A stretch of DNA of 40,326 nt from NCBI GenBank assembly GCA_937983635.1, contig CALJZR010000008.1, positions 1 to 40,326 of the forward strand, given 5' to 3'. The position numbers and the translations under genes are program-made. The notes below the pieces were generated by a model. The model did not search any database, was not told the origin of the DNA, and saw only the letters and a program-made list of their open reading frames with translations. Source of the DNA: an uncultured bacterium. Lineage in GTDB: Bacteria; Patescibacteriota; Patescibacteriia; Patescibacteriales; UBA12465. Positions 23,594-32,943 of this stretch are shown piece after piece. Numbering within the stretch: the first letter of the stretch is position 1; each line of letters begins with the position of its first letter.

Positions 23594-23908
23594 TTACTGA
23601 TTTTCTGGCCTAATTGGCGCCATTTTATCCCCAGTAACAACTTCTGAATCATTATTGATAATTTTATAAGTTATGGGCTCACCCTTTTCATCTCTATTTA
23701 AAACCTGGACTTTAGTTTCGGCCGGAATATAAAGATTAGCCTTTTCTTCCGTACTCATAAAGACCGGCTCTAAATAGGCTGATTGATTTTCAGAAACATT
23801 AGTGTCATCCTTCTCTGGGCCAGAGCGCTGAGCGTAGAACCACCAGACTAAAGCCGCTAAAACCAATAATCCAACAGCCAGCAATAAAATTTTTTTATTA
23901 ACCCTCAT
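23594..23908 (-). CDS. Small secreted or membrane-anchored protein, unknown
   Basis: A 104-residue protein. Residues 7-25 form a signal-anchor helix (LLLAVGLLVLAALVWWFYA). An outside domain of about 75 residues, mostly polar, contains PAETKVQVLNRDEKGEPITYKIINN. No family is recognised. It sits between the 1012-residue secreted protein and the calcium-repeat genes, all on the same strand, so it is probably part of the same envelope locus. Confidence 0.6.
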   Translation of the reverse strand: MRVNKKILLLAVGLLVLAALVWWFYAQRSGPEKDDTNVSENQSAYLEPVFMSTEEKANLYIPAETKVQVLNRDEKGEPITYKIINNDSEVVTGDKMAPIRPENQ

Positions 23909-23931
23909 AATTATTAATATTACTAAAAATT

Positions 23932-26900
23932 TTAGTTAGCGTTACCATTGCCATTACCATTACCACCCTCTTGATCTATATAACAGTGCATATAACTAGC
24001 AACACAAACAAAGGAGCCAACCGAAGGATTGCAGCAATACTGGTTTTTCCCGCAAACAACCTGGCCACCGCAACATTGCTGAGTGGTAGGATTATAACAA
24101 CTATTACCACAAGGCTGTTGCCCCGGACAAGGAACTTGAGTATCTAAAACGCAGCCGCCGTTAGGCCAGGCGTCATCATTCCAAATATGGCCAGCCGGGC
24201 ATAAACAACTTGTCGCCTCACAATCGTAGAGCCCATCGCAATTGTAGAATCCGTTCGGGCAGCCTTGGGCCGCGCAATCTGATCCGCCGGTACAACATTT
24301 GTCGGTATTTTGCCCACAATTGGTGCTGTGGTTATTATCTCGGGGATGACATTCGCCAGCACATAAATACTGACTAGCCAGACAACCGCCATCCTCTCCA
24401 CAAACAGTGCTACTCTCACAGCCATCCTGACCGTCACAATCATACCAGCCGCTCACACAAGCGCACTCGCCATTATTATTAACTTGATTCTGACCGGCAC
24501 AGGTACAGTCTTCCGGACAAAGACCACCTATTTCCCAGGGAACTAATTGACCGTTACGCCTTATTTTTGCCTGACAAATACCATCGCCGCAATAACCGCC
24601 GCCCTCTTCATCATCAGGGGCAAGGAAGGTGCAAAAATACTGATTATTCATGATGGGGTAAGGAACGGTATCTGTAATTTTAGTGGTGCAACCGTATTGT
24701 AAGCTCGGTGAACTAGCAGGGATATTATTACGATTGACTACAATTCCGGTATTACCGTCACAATCTTCATGGCCGTCATTATAGAAGCCGCCACGCCCTT
24801 CAAAATTCGGTCTTTGTAAAGAATGATCGCCACAGTAATTATTAACTCCTAAACGGAATTCTCTTTCGGTGAAAGCACCAAATTCATTATCGGCTCTAAT
24901 CTTAATTAAGAAAGAAGAGGAGGCCACAGTCGGAGTGCCGTACAAAGCATAATAATGACTCATCGGAACAGCAGCTTCGGCCGAAGGGTTTAATGAAGAT
25001 TTAAACCAAGCAAGCAGGCGGCCCCAAGCTCCACCAGAAGATTTAGAAACGTTAGTATTATTACCCAACTCGGGCTCGCCCGTAGTTGTTTCCATAATCG
25101 CTAAGCCCGCGGGCAAAGGGATAGAAGCGCTATAACTAATGGTATGATCTCCCTGTTTCTGCCAGCCCAAACCACAGTAATAATAAGAACCGACACGAAC
25201 TGATTTTGAACAATTCAAATCTAAAGCGGGTGGATCGGCCTTGAAAGTAATGTTTATCTGGCGCGTAGAGCTTACATTATATTGATCTTTCGCGGTGACA
25301 ACATAAACAAAAGTTGTGTCTTTATTAAATTTATTACTCATATGAACATCATATTTAAGAGAGTAATAAACCGTATCACCCACCCGCTCTGAAGTTACCG
25401 GTCCGACTGTAGAGTTAGCCGGGGAAAGAACGTCATAAGGTCCAGAATTCCAAGTAGCTTTAGTAAAGGTGTAAGAAAGGGGGTGGTGTTTATCAGTAAT
25501 ACTAAAACGTACAATTAAAGGGATTTCAGTGTTAGGGTAATAAGCAATATCGTCTGACTGAATCAACGGGGCGCCATTGGTAATTTTCAAAACTGTAACC
25601 GTCGACAAGGTGCCGCCCTGGCCATCGCTAACCGTTAACGGTAAATTATAATTACCAGCATTACCGGCAGCTTGAGCGTAAATTCTCTTTTGGTTGGGAT
25701 TAGAGCTATCTTGCAAGATAGGAGCAACGTTGTTTTGATTATTATTACGCCAATTAGTCCAAGTACTAGCGCCAGTATTAATCGACCAATCTAAAGGATT
25801 TCCCTCAGGATCAATCACTTTAATAAAACCGTTAAATTCTTGATTCTGTTCACCTTGCAAATTAGTGGCAATCAAAATGGGATCAAGGTTATCGCTAGAG
25901 CCGACATAACCGGCGCCACTAGCAACACAACCGGAATCAGCTAATTGTCCTTCAGTTGTATTATAACCAAGACTCTTAGTCTCCATAGCCGCGCATAAAC
26001 TGTAATTAGAGCCATTCTGGTCGCTAGAATAAACAAAGGCATAGCTCCCTCCTGGTAATTCTAAAGAGCTATTACCTGGCTCCGGATCGGCAAAAGAATT
26101 AGTATCCTTATTCCAACAAGTATCTACGTCATGATCAGCACAAGGGCCGAGGGTATTAATAGGGTCTACTAAAGAGCTGCCCGCCCCAATTTGGGGTAAA
26201 AATAAAGATTGCCAGCTCGGCCAAACGGATAAACTGTTTAGAGGTAAATAAGTGCCAGCACCTAAAATTGGATAGCGTTTATTCTTATTATTAAAAGCCG
26301 CTAAAGATTCCCGCAAATCACCCAACATACCTAAGCGGCGGACATCACGGGCAACCTGGGCGCGCAAGCTATTACAATATAAATTTTTGCCACAATCAGC
26401 GTCAGTATAACAGACATCATTTTCGGCTAAACGGCAACGGCCCGGAGCAGTACTTTCACCAAAACAAGTATAACCCTCGGCGCAATCGGAATTGCTTTCG
26501 CAAGGCATGGTAGAAATATAGCAATTACCCGACTCATTCAAATTGCTATTAAAGCGCCAATGATCGACTATCTGCCCCAAAACATCTACTGTCTTAAAAT
26601 CGGGGTCCTGGTTATACGAAATTAAATAGATATTGGTGTAAATTTGTTTGGTTGCTAAGTTAACATTAGCAGCATTAACATAAACTGTGCGTCCGTCACG
26701 GACAGCGTCATAACCATCAACCATCAAAGCCTGCGGAGATCCGGAAAACTTCTGGCTTTTATACCAACGAGCCGCGCTATAATGGTTCGGGTTCGGCAAG
26801 ATTCGAACAGCGATTGCGTCACTACTATTATTAGCAATCGCGGCAGCCGAGCCAGGATCACCCATGACATTAACGTTATTATTTCCTTCAGCCGCTCTGC

Positions 26901-26970
26901 CCGCCAGAGGCAAAAAAGCTAAAAGAAGCAAACCGAATAGCAATGGATAAAAAAGACGCTTATTAATCAT
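23932..26970 (-). CDS. Large secreted Cys-rich protein with Ig-like repeats
   Basis: A 1012-residue exported protein. Residues 1-27 are a signal peptide ending at GRAAEG. A Cys-rich segment (about 145-205, CESNSDCAEGYTC) comes next, followed by a long region with cadherin-like or putative Ig folds (LQGEQNQEFNGFIKVIDPEGNP..., NGAPLIQSDDI). The last about 220 residues are densely Cys-rich, EGF-like (WYDCDGQDGCESS, FYNCDGLYDCEATSC). It ends in a Gly-Asn repeat tail. No catalytic motif is visible, so a surface adhesin or matrix role is the likely guess. It starts 19 bases after the stop of the giant protein gene and is co-transcribed with it. Many disulfides would be needed outside the cell. Confidence 0.72.
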   Translation of the reverse strand: MINKRLFYPLLFGLLLLAFLPLAGRAAEGNNNVNVMGDPGSAAAIANNSSDAIAVRILPNPNHYSAARWYKSQKFSGSPQALMVDGYDAVRDGRTVYVNAANVNLATKQIYTNIYLISYNQDPDFKTVDVLGQIVDHWRFNSNLNESGNCYISTMPCESNSDCAEGYTCFGESTAPGRCRLAENDVCYTDADCGKNLYCNSLRAQVARDVRRLGMLGDLRESLAAFNNKNKRYPILGAGTYLPLNSLSVWPSWQSLFLPQIGAGSSLVDPINTLGPCADHDVDTCWNKDTNSFADPEPGNSSLELPGGSYAFVYSSDQNGSNYSLCAAMETKSLGYNTTEGQLADSGCVASGAGYVGSSDNLDPILIATNLQGEQNQEFNGFIKVIDPEGNPLDWSINTGASTWTNWRNNNQNNVAPILQDSSNPNQKRIYAQAAGNAGNYNLPLTVSDGQGGTLSTVTVLKITNGAPLIQSDDIAYYPNTEIPLIVRFSITDKHHPLSYTFTKATWNSGPYDVLSPANSTVGPVTSERVGDTVYYSLKYDVHMSNKFNKDTTFVYVVTAKDQYNVSSTRQINITFKADPPALDLNCSKSVRVGSYYYCGLGWQKQGDHTISYSASIPLPAGLAIMETTTGEPELGNNTNVSKSSGGAWGRLLAWFKSSLNPSAEAAVPMSHYYALYGTPTVASSSFLIKIRADNEFGAFTEREFRLGVNNYCGDHSLQRPNFEGRGGFYNDGHEDCDGNTGIVVNRNNIPASSPSLQYGCTTKITDTVPYPIMNNQYFCTFLAPDDEEGGGYCGDGICQAKIRRNGQLVPWEIGGLCPEDCTCAGQNQVNNNGECACVSGWYDCDGQDGCESSTVCGEDGGCLASQYLCAGECHPRDNNHSTNCGQNTDKCCTGGSDCAAQGCPNGFYNCDGLYDCEATSCLCPAGHIWNDDAWPNGGCVLDTQVPCPGQQPCGNSCYNPTTQQCCGGQVVCGKNQYCCNPSVGSFVCVASYMHCYIDQEGGNGNGNGNAN

Positions 26971-26988
26971 ATAAAAATATTAACAAAA

Positions 26989-29900
26989 TTACTGCGCACT
27001 GATAACCAAAGAAATCGGTGCGGATTTACCGCTTTCATTATTAGACGCATCTAAGGCTGAGAGGGCAAAATAGTGAGTACCTGGACTAAACTGCAGTAAA
27101 TCCAACTCTAGAGCAGTTGTGCCTTCCTCGGAATCAAAAGATTCTCCATACTGGCCGCTAGCAATGCCGTGGTAAAGGCGATTAAAGGAAGTATCAGCAT
27201 CATTTGCATGCCAAGTAAAACGCACCCGCTGGGCATTAATAATTTGCGCGCTTAAACCCTGCGGTGCTGGCGGTGCAATTTTATCGCTCACGAGCACAGT
27301 CTTTTCATCCGACAGGGGGCTTTCTACTTGAGCAATCGAAATAGCAGAAACCTTAAAACGATAAGAAACGTCAGTTTGCAAGCCGGATAGCAAGAAATGG
27401 CAAGAATAATTTTCACCCGTCGTAGGAGCTAGAGGCGAGCAAACGGGAGTAGAAAAACCTTCTAAATAATAATCCGTAGGCTTAGTGTCAACAAAAGACA
27501 TATTGCCGGCATTGAGAGGCGCATAGTAAATTCGATATTTCCCCATCTTATTTGGATTAGCATCATAAATCAAACTAGAATCGCCATACCACTCCAAACG
27601 CACCGTTTCGCCATCCTCTTCGTCTACGGCCGCGGTAATTGCTCCGATTTGCGGAGTCGCCTCCTTAAAGAAATAAGATTCCTTTAAAACATTCCAGATA
27701 CAGAAGCCGTCGCCAACTCCGTCGAAATTATTATCCGGACCGCAAGTTGAACCCAAATTAGAGCAAGGGGCTTGGCCTTCGCTGCAGGCCAAAGCATTAC
27801 CAGAGCCTCTAATAACAGCGGGGTTAATCATCGCCGGCAAGTCATCAGCTAGGCCGTCGCCGCCAGCATCGCGGCAATAATAAAATTTATAATTATAGTT
27901 AGCGCAATTACCAATAGCGCCATTGCAAGTATCGTACCAAGGCGACCAGTTCTGAGTAGCCGGATCGATAGCCGGCCAAGGATTGCTACATAAAAAGATA
28001 AATAGAGGCGTTTCCGTACGCAAACCGTCACCATCTTGATAAGCGTTACAACAATTATTAAAACAATCAGGCTCGGCACAAACACAAGCCGAAGAGGCAT
28101 TACAGGCTGGAGCGGAAAAACGATCCATATTGAGCTCGGCTCTCAAAATTGTAGAGTCATCCGAAACTCCTCCCGCCGCCACCACGAAGGCTTGATCCGA
28201 ACTCAACCCGCTGACAGAAGCGAGACTGGCGACGCTAGGCTTAACAACCTCCCAATTCCAATCCCAATAATAACCAGAACTAGGATGGAGCCTCTGTCCA
28301 TCCGCGCTATAAGCGCTAGCACTGAATAATTTATCCCGGTCAGCCTTAGTATCAAAACTATTGCTCTGAGGATTAGTGTCATCTTCATTGAGATCATTTT
28401 CTGTTGTTTTGAATAGATAAGAAGCGGGAGCGGTCACAACATAATCAACTGCGCAAATACCAGCGTTAGCCCCCTGTTGAGGCAGAGTACTGAAGCTAGT
28501 AATATAAGAATTGGTAAATACTAAGTTGTTAAAAGTCAGAGCAGCTCCTTCAATATAATTATTAGTAGCAGGATTTAAATAACCAGCACCATTCATCCCC
28601 AATTGCCACTGGCTTAAAACACCTTCATTACTATCTAAAGCGCCATCACCTTTCACGATTAAATAGTAAGAAGTGGCGGGCGCTAATAATTTCTTGGGAC
28701 GGAATTCAGCGACGCTGCCATTACCTTCTTGGGTAACTACCACCATTCCTGGAACGGCGCAATACAACTTCGAAGGGCTAGGAGCAGATAAAGCTAAAGC
28801 GGTTTCAGAACTTAAACCTAAATGGCGCGCGAGGCTGCGTACAGAACGAGTAAATCTCTGATAGGCGCGGACAAAAAAATTCTGGTGTAAAGGTTTAAAG
28901 CCATCAGCCGCAGCTAAAAATGTACCGGCTGGACAGGAACCGTTACCATAATCATGTTCTTCCAATAAAATTAAACCGTTAGATAAACTGCTAACATCCA
29001 TATCCTGATCAAAGGGCACTCTGATGCTGGCATTACGACAAACATTACTGGCGCTAGAAGGTGGTTGGACAGAATCCGCAATCACTTCCGGACGAGCGCG
29101 ACAACAAGTGCCAGCATCGCAACCTAAAGTTTCAACATTACCGCAATCAGAATCTTGACTACAGCCGCAACATAAACCGCGATCATTGCCAGAGCAAGGA
29201 GCTTGATTAGGCTGACAGACCAAATTGCCATTACCAATACCTGCACAGGAAGCGGGATTACTCACCTGACAGCAACAGGTACCGCAATCACCCGGCAAAC
29301 CCACTGAACCCGTACTATTTAAACAAGCAAAAGGAGAAGAACAAAAAGATTGATTACATTCCGTTGTGGAGGTAGTTGTTAAATTACGGCAATCTTTGCC
29401 CAGGCCACCAAGAACGGGCTGGGCGCAACCAGTGGCACAAGCGCTTAAAGTAGGGTAAGTTCCTGTTGCAATCGGGTTAGAGTCGCATTGATCATTATTA
29501 GGTGAGGCTTGGCAATTATAGTAAGCACAATAACCACCGGCCATCTGCGTACCAGAATTACATTGCTGATCGCTGAAGTTAAAACAACAACCGGCGCCGG
29601 CGGCACACGCCAGCTGATCGCCGTCAAATTGGCTACAAAAATCGACGCCGGGATTAGCCGCACAATTATCAACACAGCTTTCAACAGTTTTAAATAAACC
29701 AAAAACTTTAGGCGTCGAAGAGGCGCACTGGCTGGGGTTGCCTGGCGGGGTTGAAGAAGCGCTCTCACAATCAAAGTAGGCGCAATAGCCGAAATCAGGG
29801 CTGGCTGGATCACTGCTCACTTCTTGACCGCTGCCCCCAGTACAGACATCATCGTGTTCACTAGCGGTACCGCGAGAATCAAAACAACAGAACTCACTAT

Positions 29901-32850
29901 GAGCCATGCAAGCGTCTTTAGTGGTTAAACGGCTACAATCAACGCAAGCTCCCGTCGGCTGAGAAACATCGCAATATTTACCTGAATGGCTGCTACAATT
30001 ACAAGCTTCATCCGATAACTTTTGCTCAGCAACAGAAAAGGAGCCATTATTATCACTATCAATGGCACAGCCTGAACATTGACCTAAGCCAGAGTTATCA
30101 TCAGATAAGTCGCTGCCGCAAGTACCAGTACAAGTTAAAGGCGCGCAGCAATCACGGGCATCCTGACCGATTTCACAGCAGCAATCACAACGAGCCGGAT
30201 CTGAAGCGACACAGGAACTGCCATTACAATCCGCCTCGCCCCCGCATAACTCTGCGGTTACGCAACGGCCGGTATTATTAATGCTAGCGCAATCAAAACC
30301 AGAGGCGCATAAAGAACAACTTGAGGTGGTATTACTGACACTATCCACGCAACGGCCGCCGTCTAATCTTGTCCAACCGTTGGGACAGGAGGCGGCGGTA
30401 TTTATTTCCCAGTGAGCCTGGCTACCAAACTGAGGGAAAACTTTGCACGACTGGATAGCACTAAATTCCGTGCCATTTAAATTATAAGTAAGGGTTGAAG
30501 AAAGCGAACAATTACCATTATTAGCCACGCAGGCATCTAGCCCAGAATCATAACTACAACCGCCTGTTTGCAAAGCGCAGGCTGAATTACTGGCACAAGT
30601 AGAGTCACAAGAGCCTAAAATCTGAGTACCGCCCCCAAAAGGAGAACAAAGACCGGGCGAATTAGGACAAAATGCCCCCACCTGACAAGCGCCCAAAGCT
30701 TGGGCCATTCCCTGGCAGCTATCGTAAGTGGTTGTAGTAGCAACGCCGCCAAAACCAGTAGAAAATCCCCACTCAAAAACAGAATTAGGAATATCAAGGT
30801 AACAATCAGCTAAAGCATTAACGCAGCGACCCTGCTTATAAGTACTAGCCGGGCAACAAACCTCGCCGCCGCAATCACTATTGGCAGTACAGGCACCAAT
30901 TTCAAAATTAACATCGTTACCCCATTCATTATTTTTTAAAACTTTCAAGGGGCCGGTCACAGCATTTTCTGGAACCAGCGGGTCTAAGCGCTGAGCCCCT
31001 TGGTCAAGAGCAATAACGCCACTCACGGAACGATTATAGGTAAAGACCGACAAAGCATCGCCACCATTATCACCAAAATATTCGCCCCAAATACTAACCG
31101 GGGTGCCAATCTGTCCCCGCTGCGGAGAAACTCGACAAATACTGGTCTTTAAAGAAATGGCAGCATTAGCAGCAAAAGTGTTAGGATTAGCGTTTTGAGA
31201 GTTAATTTCTGTCTCTCCTAATTTAATAGAAATTTCATAGTTACCGTCACTGAGATTGGCTGGCACTTTTACAATAATTTGTTTATCCCGCCAAACAGAA
31301 TTTGCACAAACTTCAGGGAAAGCATAATCAGCCTCGACATTACCAAAATACACTTGGGAAGAGCCTCTGGCACCGCCAAAACCACCACCATGAATAGTGA
31401 CATATTGACCGGCACGGCCAGTAGCGGGCTCAAAATAACTAATAAAGGGACCGGCGTCAGGTTCTTCTTCTTTAACGAAACTGACATAATTACTCTTCTC
31501 TTGATTACCAGCGACGCTAGCAACAACAAAACTGCTCATTTTGCCTCGATTCAAATTCGGAATAGTACTAGTACCGGCTAAACCGGCGGGATTAACAAAA
31601 ACCGAATCTAAACCTCGAACATTCTTACTATAATTACCAAAATAAGCGTCTCCCGAATAAAGATTAACTCCTCGATAATTCACTTGCTCACTCAACAAAC
31701 CGGCGTCAGGAGTAAGGAGACAAAGTCCGGGCCTAACAATATTATTAGCAACGAAGTCCGGTAAAACTGGGCCATTTTCATCATTAGTAGTATCAGCCTG
31801 ATTATCAGACGTAATTACTCTAATGGCGCCAGTAATAACGCCTGAAGGCACAGCAATAATAATTTGATTATTAGTCCAAGAGTTAATACAGTCCGGATTT
31901 AATACTGAAGGCTCTACGCCCGCTAAATCGCCGCCAAAAATTACCCTGCTGTTAGTGGGATCATAGGCTCCAAAATTGCTTCCCGAAATTGTGATAATAT
32001 TATCAACCGCCCCATTGGGAGTAGCCAAATCACAGGTAACAGCACAGTCATCATCACTGTCACAACTCCTATTAATATCTTCCTGACAAAAACCTCCTAC
32101 AGGACTAATCTCTGTAATTACTGGGGGGCCATAACAGGTGCAAGAAGTCGTATCGCAACTTAAATATTCAGCACAACGATTATTATCCGCTTCGCAAGTA
32201 GGGCTGACTGGGTCAGCGTCACAAGAATCGCCCAGCTCTCCTTTCGGCAAGCAAGAGCAAGTACCGCTGTCACAATAACTATCGCTCGCGCAAATCTGAT
32301 CAACCGCCTGGCAGCCAGGTAAAGGATCGCTATCGCAGCTCGTAGGCCCGCTGCCATTATTACAGTCGCCACCAATACAGTTTCCCCAAGAATTATCGGT
32401 ACAAATCATGGAACCGCCGCAGCCGCAAGCGCTAGACGAACCGTTGACACAATAATTCCCGGCGCCGTTGCCATTAGTAGCGCCCATCAAACGGCTTAAA
32501 ATAAAGGAGGCGATGCCCCAGGCCGACAAAACAATCGCCAAACCAATAACACCATTACGCATGATTTTCTTAGCTTGATCAATTTTGTCTTCCTCGCCAT
32601 TAGAAGTCATCCAAAGAAAGCCGGCATAAACTACGAGGCCAACCGCTAAAACCCCCAAAACCAACATGGTAATATTAATGATGCGAGCGGCAATGGTTCG
32701 GGGATCATTTGCGCTTAAAACAATGTCGTTACTGATTTCGTTAGTGCCGACATCAATCTGGGCGCCAGCTAACTGCGCAAAAGCAAGGCTGGAACCTATC
32801 AAGAAGAAAAGCGCAAATAAACGAATAATGACTTTTTTATTTTTAAACAC
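26989..32850 (-). CDS. Giant T4SS-pilin-module surface protein with TIG, Cys-rich and FN3 domains
   Basis: A 1953-residue protein. Residues 1-30 are a signal peptide. Residues about 31-122 form a VirB2/TrbC-like pilin module with two helices (about 55-80 and 98-122; VYAGFLWMTSNGEEDKIDQA between them). A Cys-rich stretch follows to about 240. Four IPT/TIG-like Ig folds lie near 243-370, 373-458, 468-560 and 571-652. A very Cys-rich array follows to about 1300. A Big_5-like Ig region (FDQDMDVSSLS) comes next. Two fibronectin type III domains close the protein (WYGDSSLIYD..., RVRFTWHANDADTSF). The hydrophobic module would anchor or assemble the protein in the membrane, while the rest projects outward. 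Binding to another cell or a surface is an inference. Confidence 0.78.
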   Translation of the reverse strand: MFKNKKVIIRLFALFFLIGSSLAFAQLAGAQIDVGTNEISNDIVLSANDPRTIAARIINITMLVLGVLAVGLVVYAGFLWMTSNGEEDKIDQAKKIMRNGVIGLAIVLSAWGIASFILSRLMGATNGNGAGNYCVNGSSSACGCGGSMICTDNSWGNCIGGDCNNGSGPTSCDSDPLPGCQAVDQICASDSYCDSGTCSCLPKGELGDSCDADPVSPTCEADNNRCAEYLSCDTTSCTCYGPPVITEISPVGGFCQEDINRSCDSDDDCAVTCDLATPNGAVDNIITISGSNFGAYDPTNSRVIFGGDLAGVEPSVLNPDCINSWTNNQIIIAVPSGVITGAIRVITSDNQADTTNDENGPVLPDFVANNIVRPGLCLLTPDAGLLSEQVNYRGVNLYSGDAYFGNYSKNVRGLDSVFVNPAGLAGTSTIPNLNRGKMSSFVVASVAGNQEKSNYVSFVKEEEPDAGPFISYFEPATGRAGQYVTIHGGGFGGARGSSQVYFGNVEADYAFPEVCANSVWRDKQIIVKVPANLSDGNYEISIKLGETEINSQNANPNTFAANAAISLKTSICRVSPQRGQIGTPVSIWGEYFGDNGGDALSVFTYNRSVSGVIALDQGAQRLDPLVPENAVTGPLKVLKNNEWGNDVNFEIGACTANSDCGGEVCCPASTYKQGRCVNALADCYLDIPNSVFEWGFSTGFGGVATTTTYDSCQGMAQALGACQVGAFCPNSPGLCSPFGGGTQILGSCDSTCASNSACALQTGGCSYDSGLDACVANNGNCSLSSTLTYNLNGTEFSAIQSCKVFPQFGSQAHWEINTAASCPNGWTRLDGGRCVDSVSNTTSSCSLCASGFDCASINNTGRCVTAELCGGEADCNGSSCVASDPARCDCCCEIGQDARDCCAPLTCTGTCGSDLSDDNSGLGQCSGCAIDSDNNGSFSVAEQKLSDEACNCSSHSGKYCDVSQPTGACVDCSRLTTKDACMAHSEFCCFDSRGTASEHDDVCTGGSGQEVSSDPASPDFGYCAYFDCESASSTPPGNPSQCASSTPKVFGLFKTVESCVDNCAANPGVDFCSQFDGDQLACAAGAGCCFNFSDQQCNSGTQMAGGYCAYYNCQASPNNDQCDSNPIATGTYPTLSACATGCAQPVLGGLGKDCRNLTTTSTTECNQSFCSSPFACLNSTGSVGLPGDCGTCCCQVSNPASCAGIGNGNLVCQPNQAPCSGNDRGLCCGCSQDSDCGNVETLGCDAGTCCRARPEVIADSVQPPSSASNVCRNASIRVPFDQDMDVSSLSNGLILLEEHDYGNGSCPAGTFLAAADGFKPLHQNFFVRAYQRFTRSVRSLARHLGLSSETALALSAPSPSKLYCAVPGMVVVTQEGNGSVAEFRPKKLLAPATSYYLIVKGDGALDSNEGVLSQWQLGMNGAGYLNPATNNYIEGAALTFNNLVFTNSYITSFSTLPQQGANAGICAVDYVVTAPASYLFKTTENDLNEDDTNPQSNSFDTKADRDKLFSASAYSADGQRLHPSSGYYWDWNWEVVKPSVASLASVSGLSSDQAFVVAAGGVSDDSTILRAELNMDRFSAPACNASSACVCAEPDCFNNCCNAYQDGDGLRTETPLFIFLCSNPWPAIDPATQNWSPWYDTCNGAIGNCANYNYKFYYCRDAGGDGLADDLPAMINPAVIRGSGNALACSEGQAPCSNLGSTCGPDNNFDGVGDGFCIWNVLKESYFFKEATPQIGAITAAVDEEDGETVRLEWYGDSSLIYDANPNKMGKYRIYYAPLNAGNMSFVDTKPTDYYLEGFSTPVCSPLAPTTGENYSCHFLLSGLQTDVSYRFKVSAISIAQVESPLSDEKTVLVSDKIAPPAPQGLSAQIINAQRVRFTWHANDADTSFNRLYHGIASGQYGESFDSEEGTTALELDLLQFSPGTHYFALSALDASNNESGKSAPISLVISAQ

Positions 32851-32943
32851 AAAGGAAATAATTATTAAGCGTAAAGCTATTAAAGGATAAAAATATCAAT
32901 TACCCGAAACCTTATCGCTAAATAACCTGATGACTTAAAATTT

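Noticed and set aside
23930..23970. CRISPR-like short tandem repeats
   Set aside because: This is a Gly-Asn codon repeat at the end of a coding region with no spacers.
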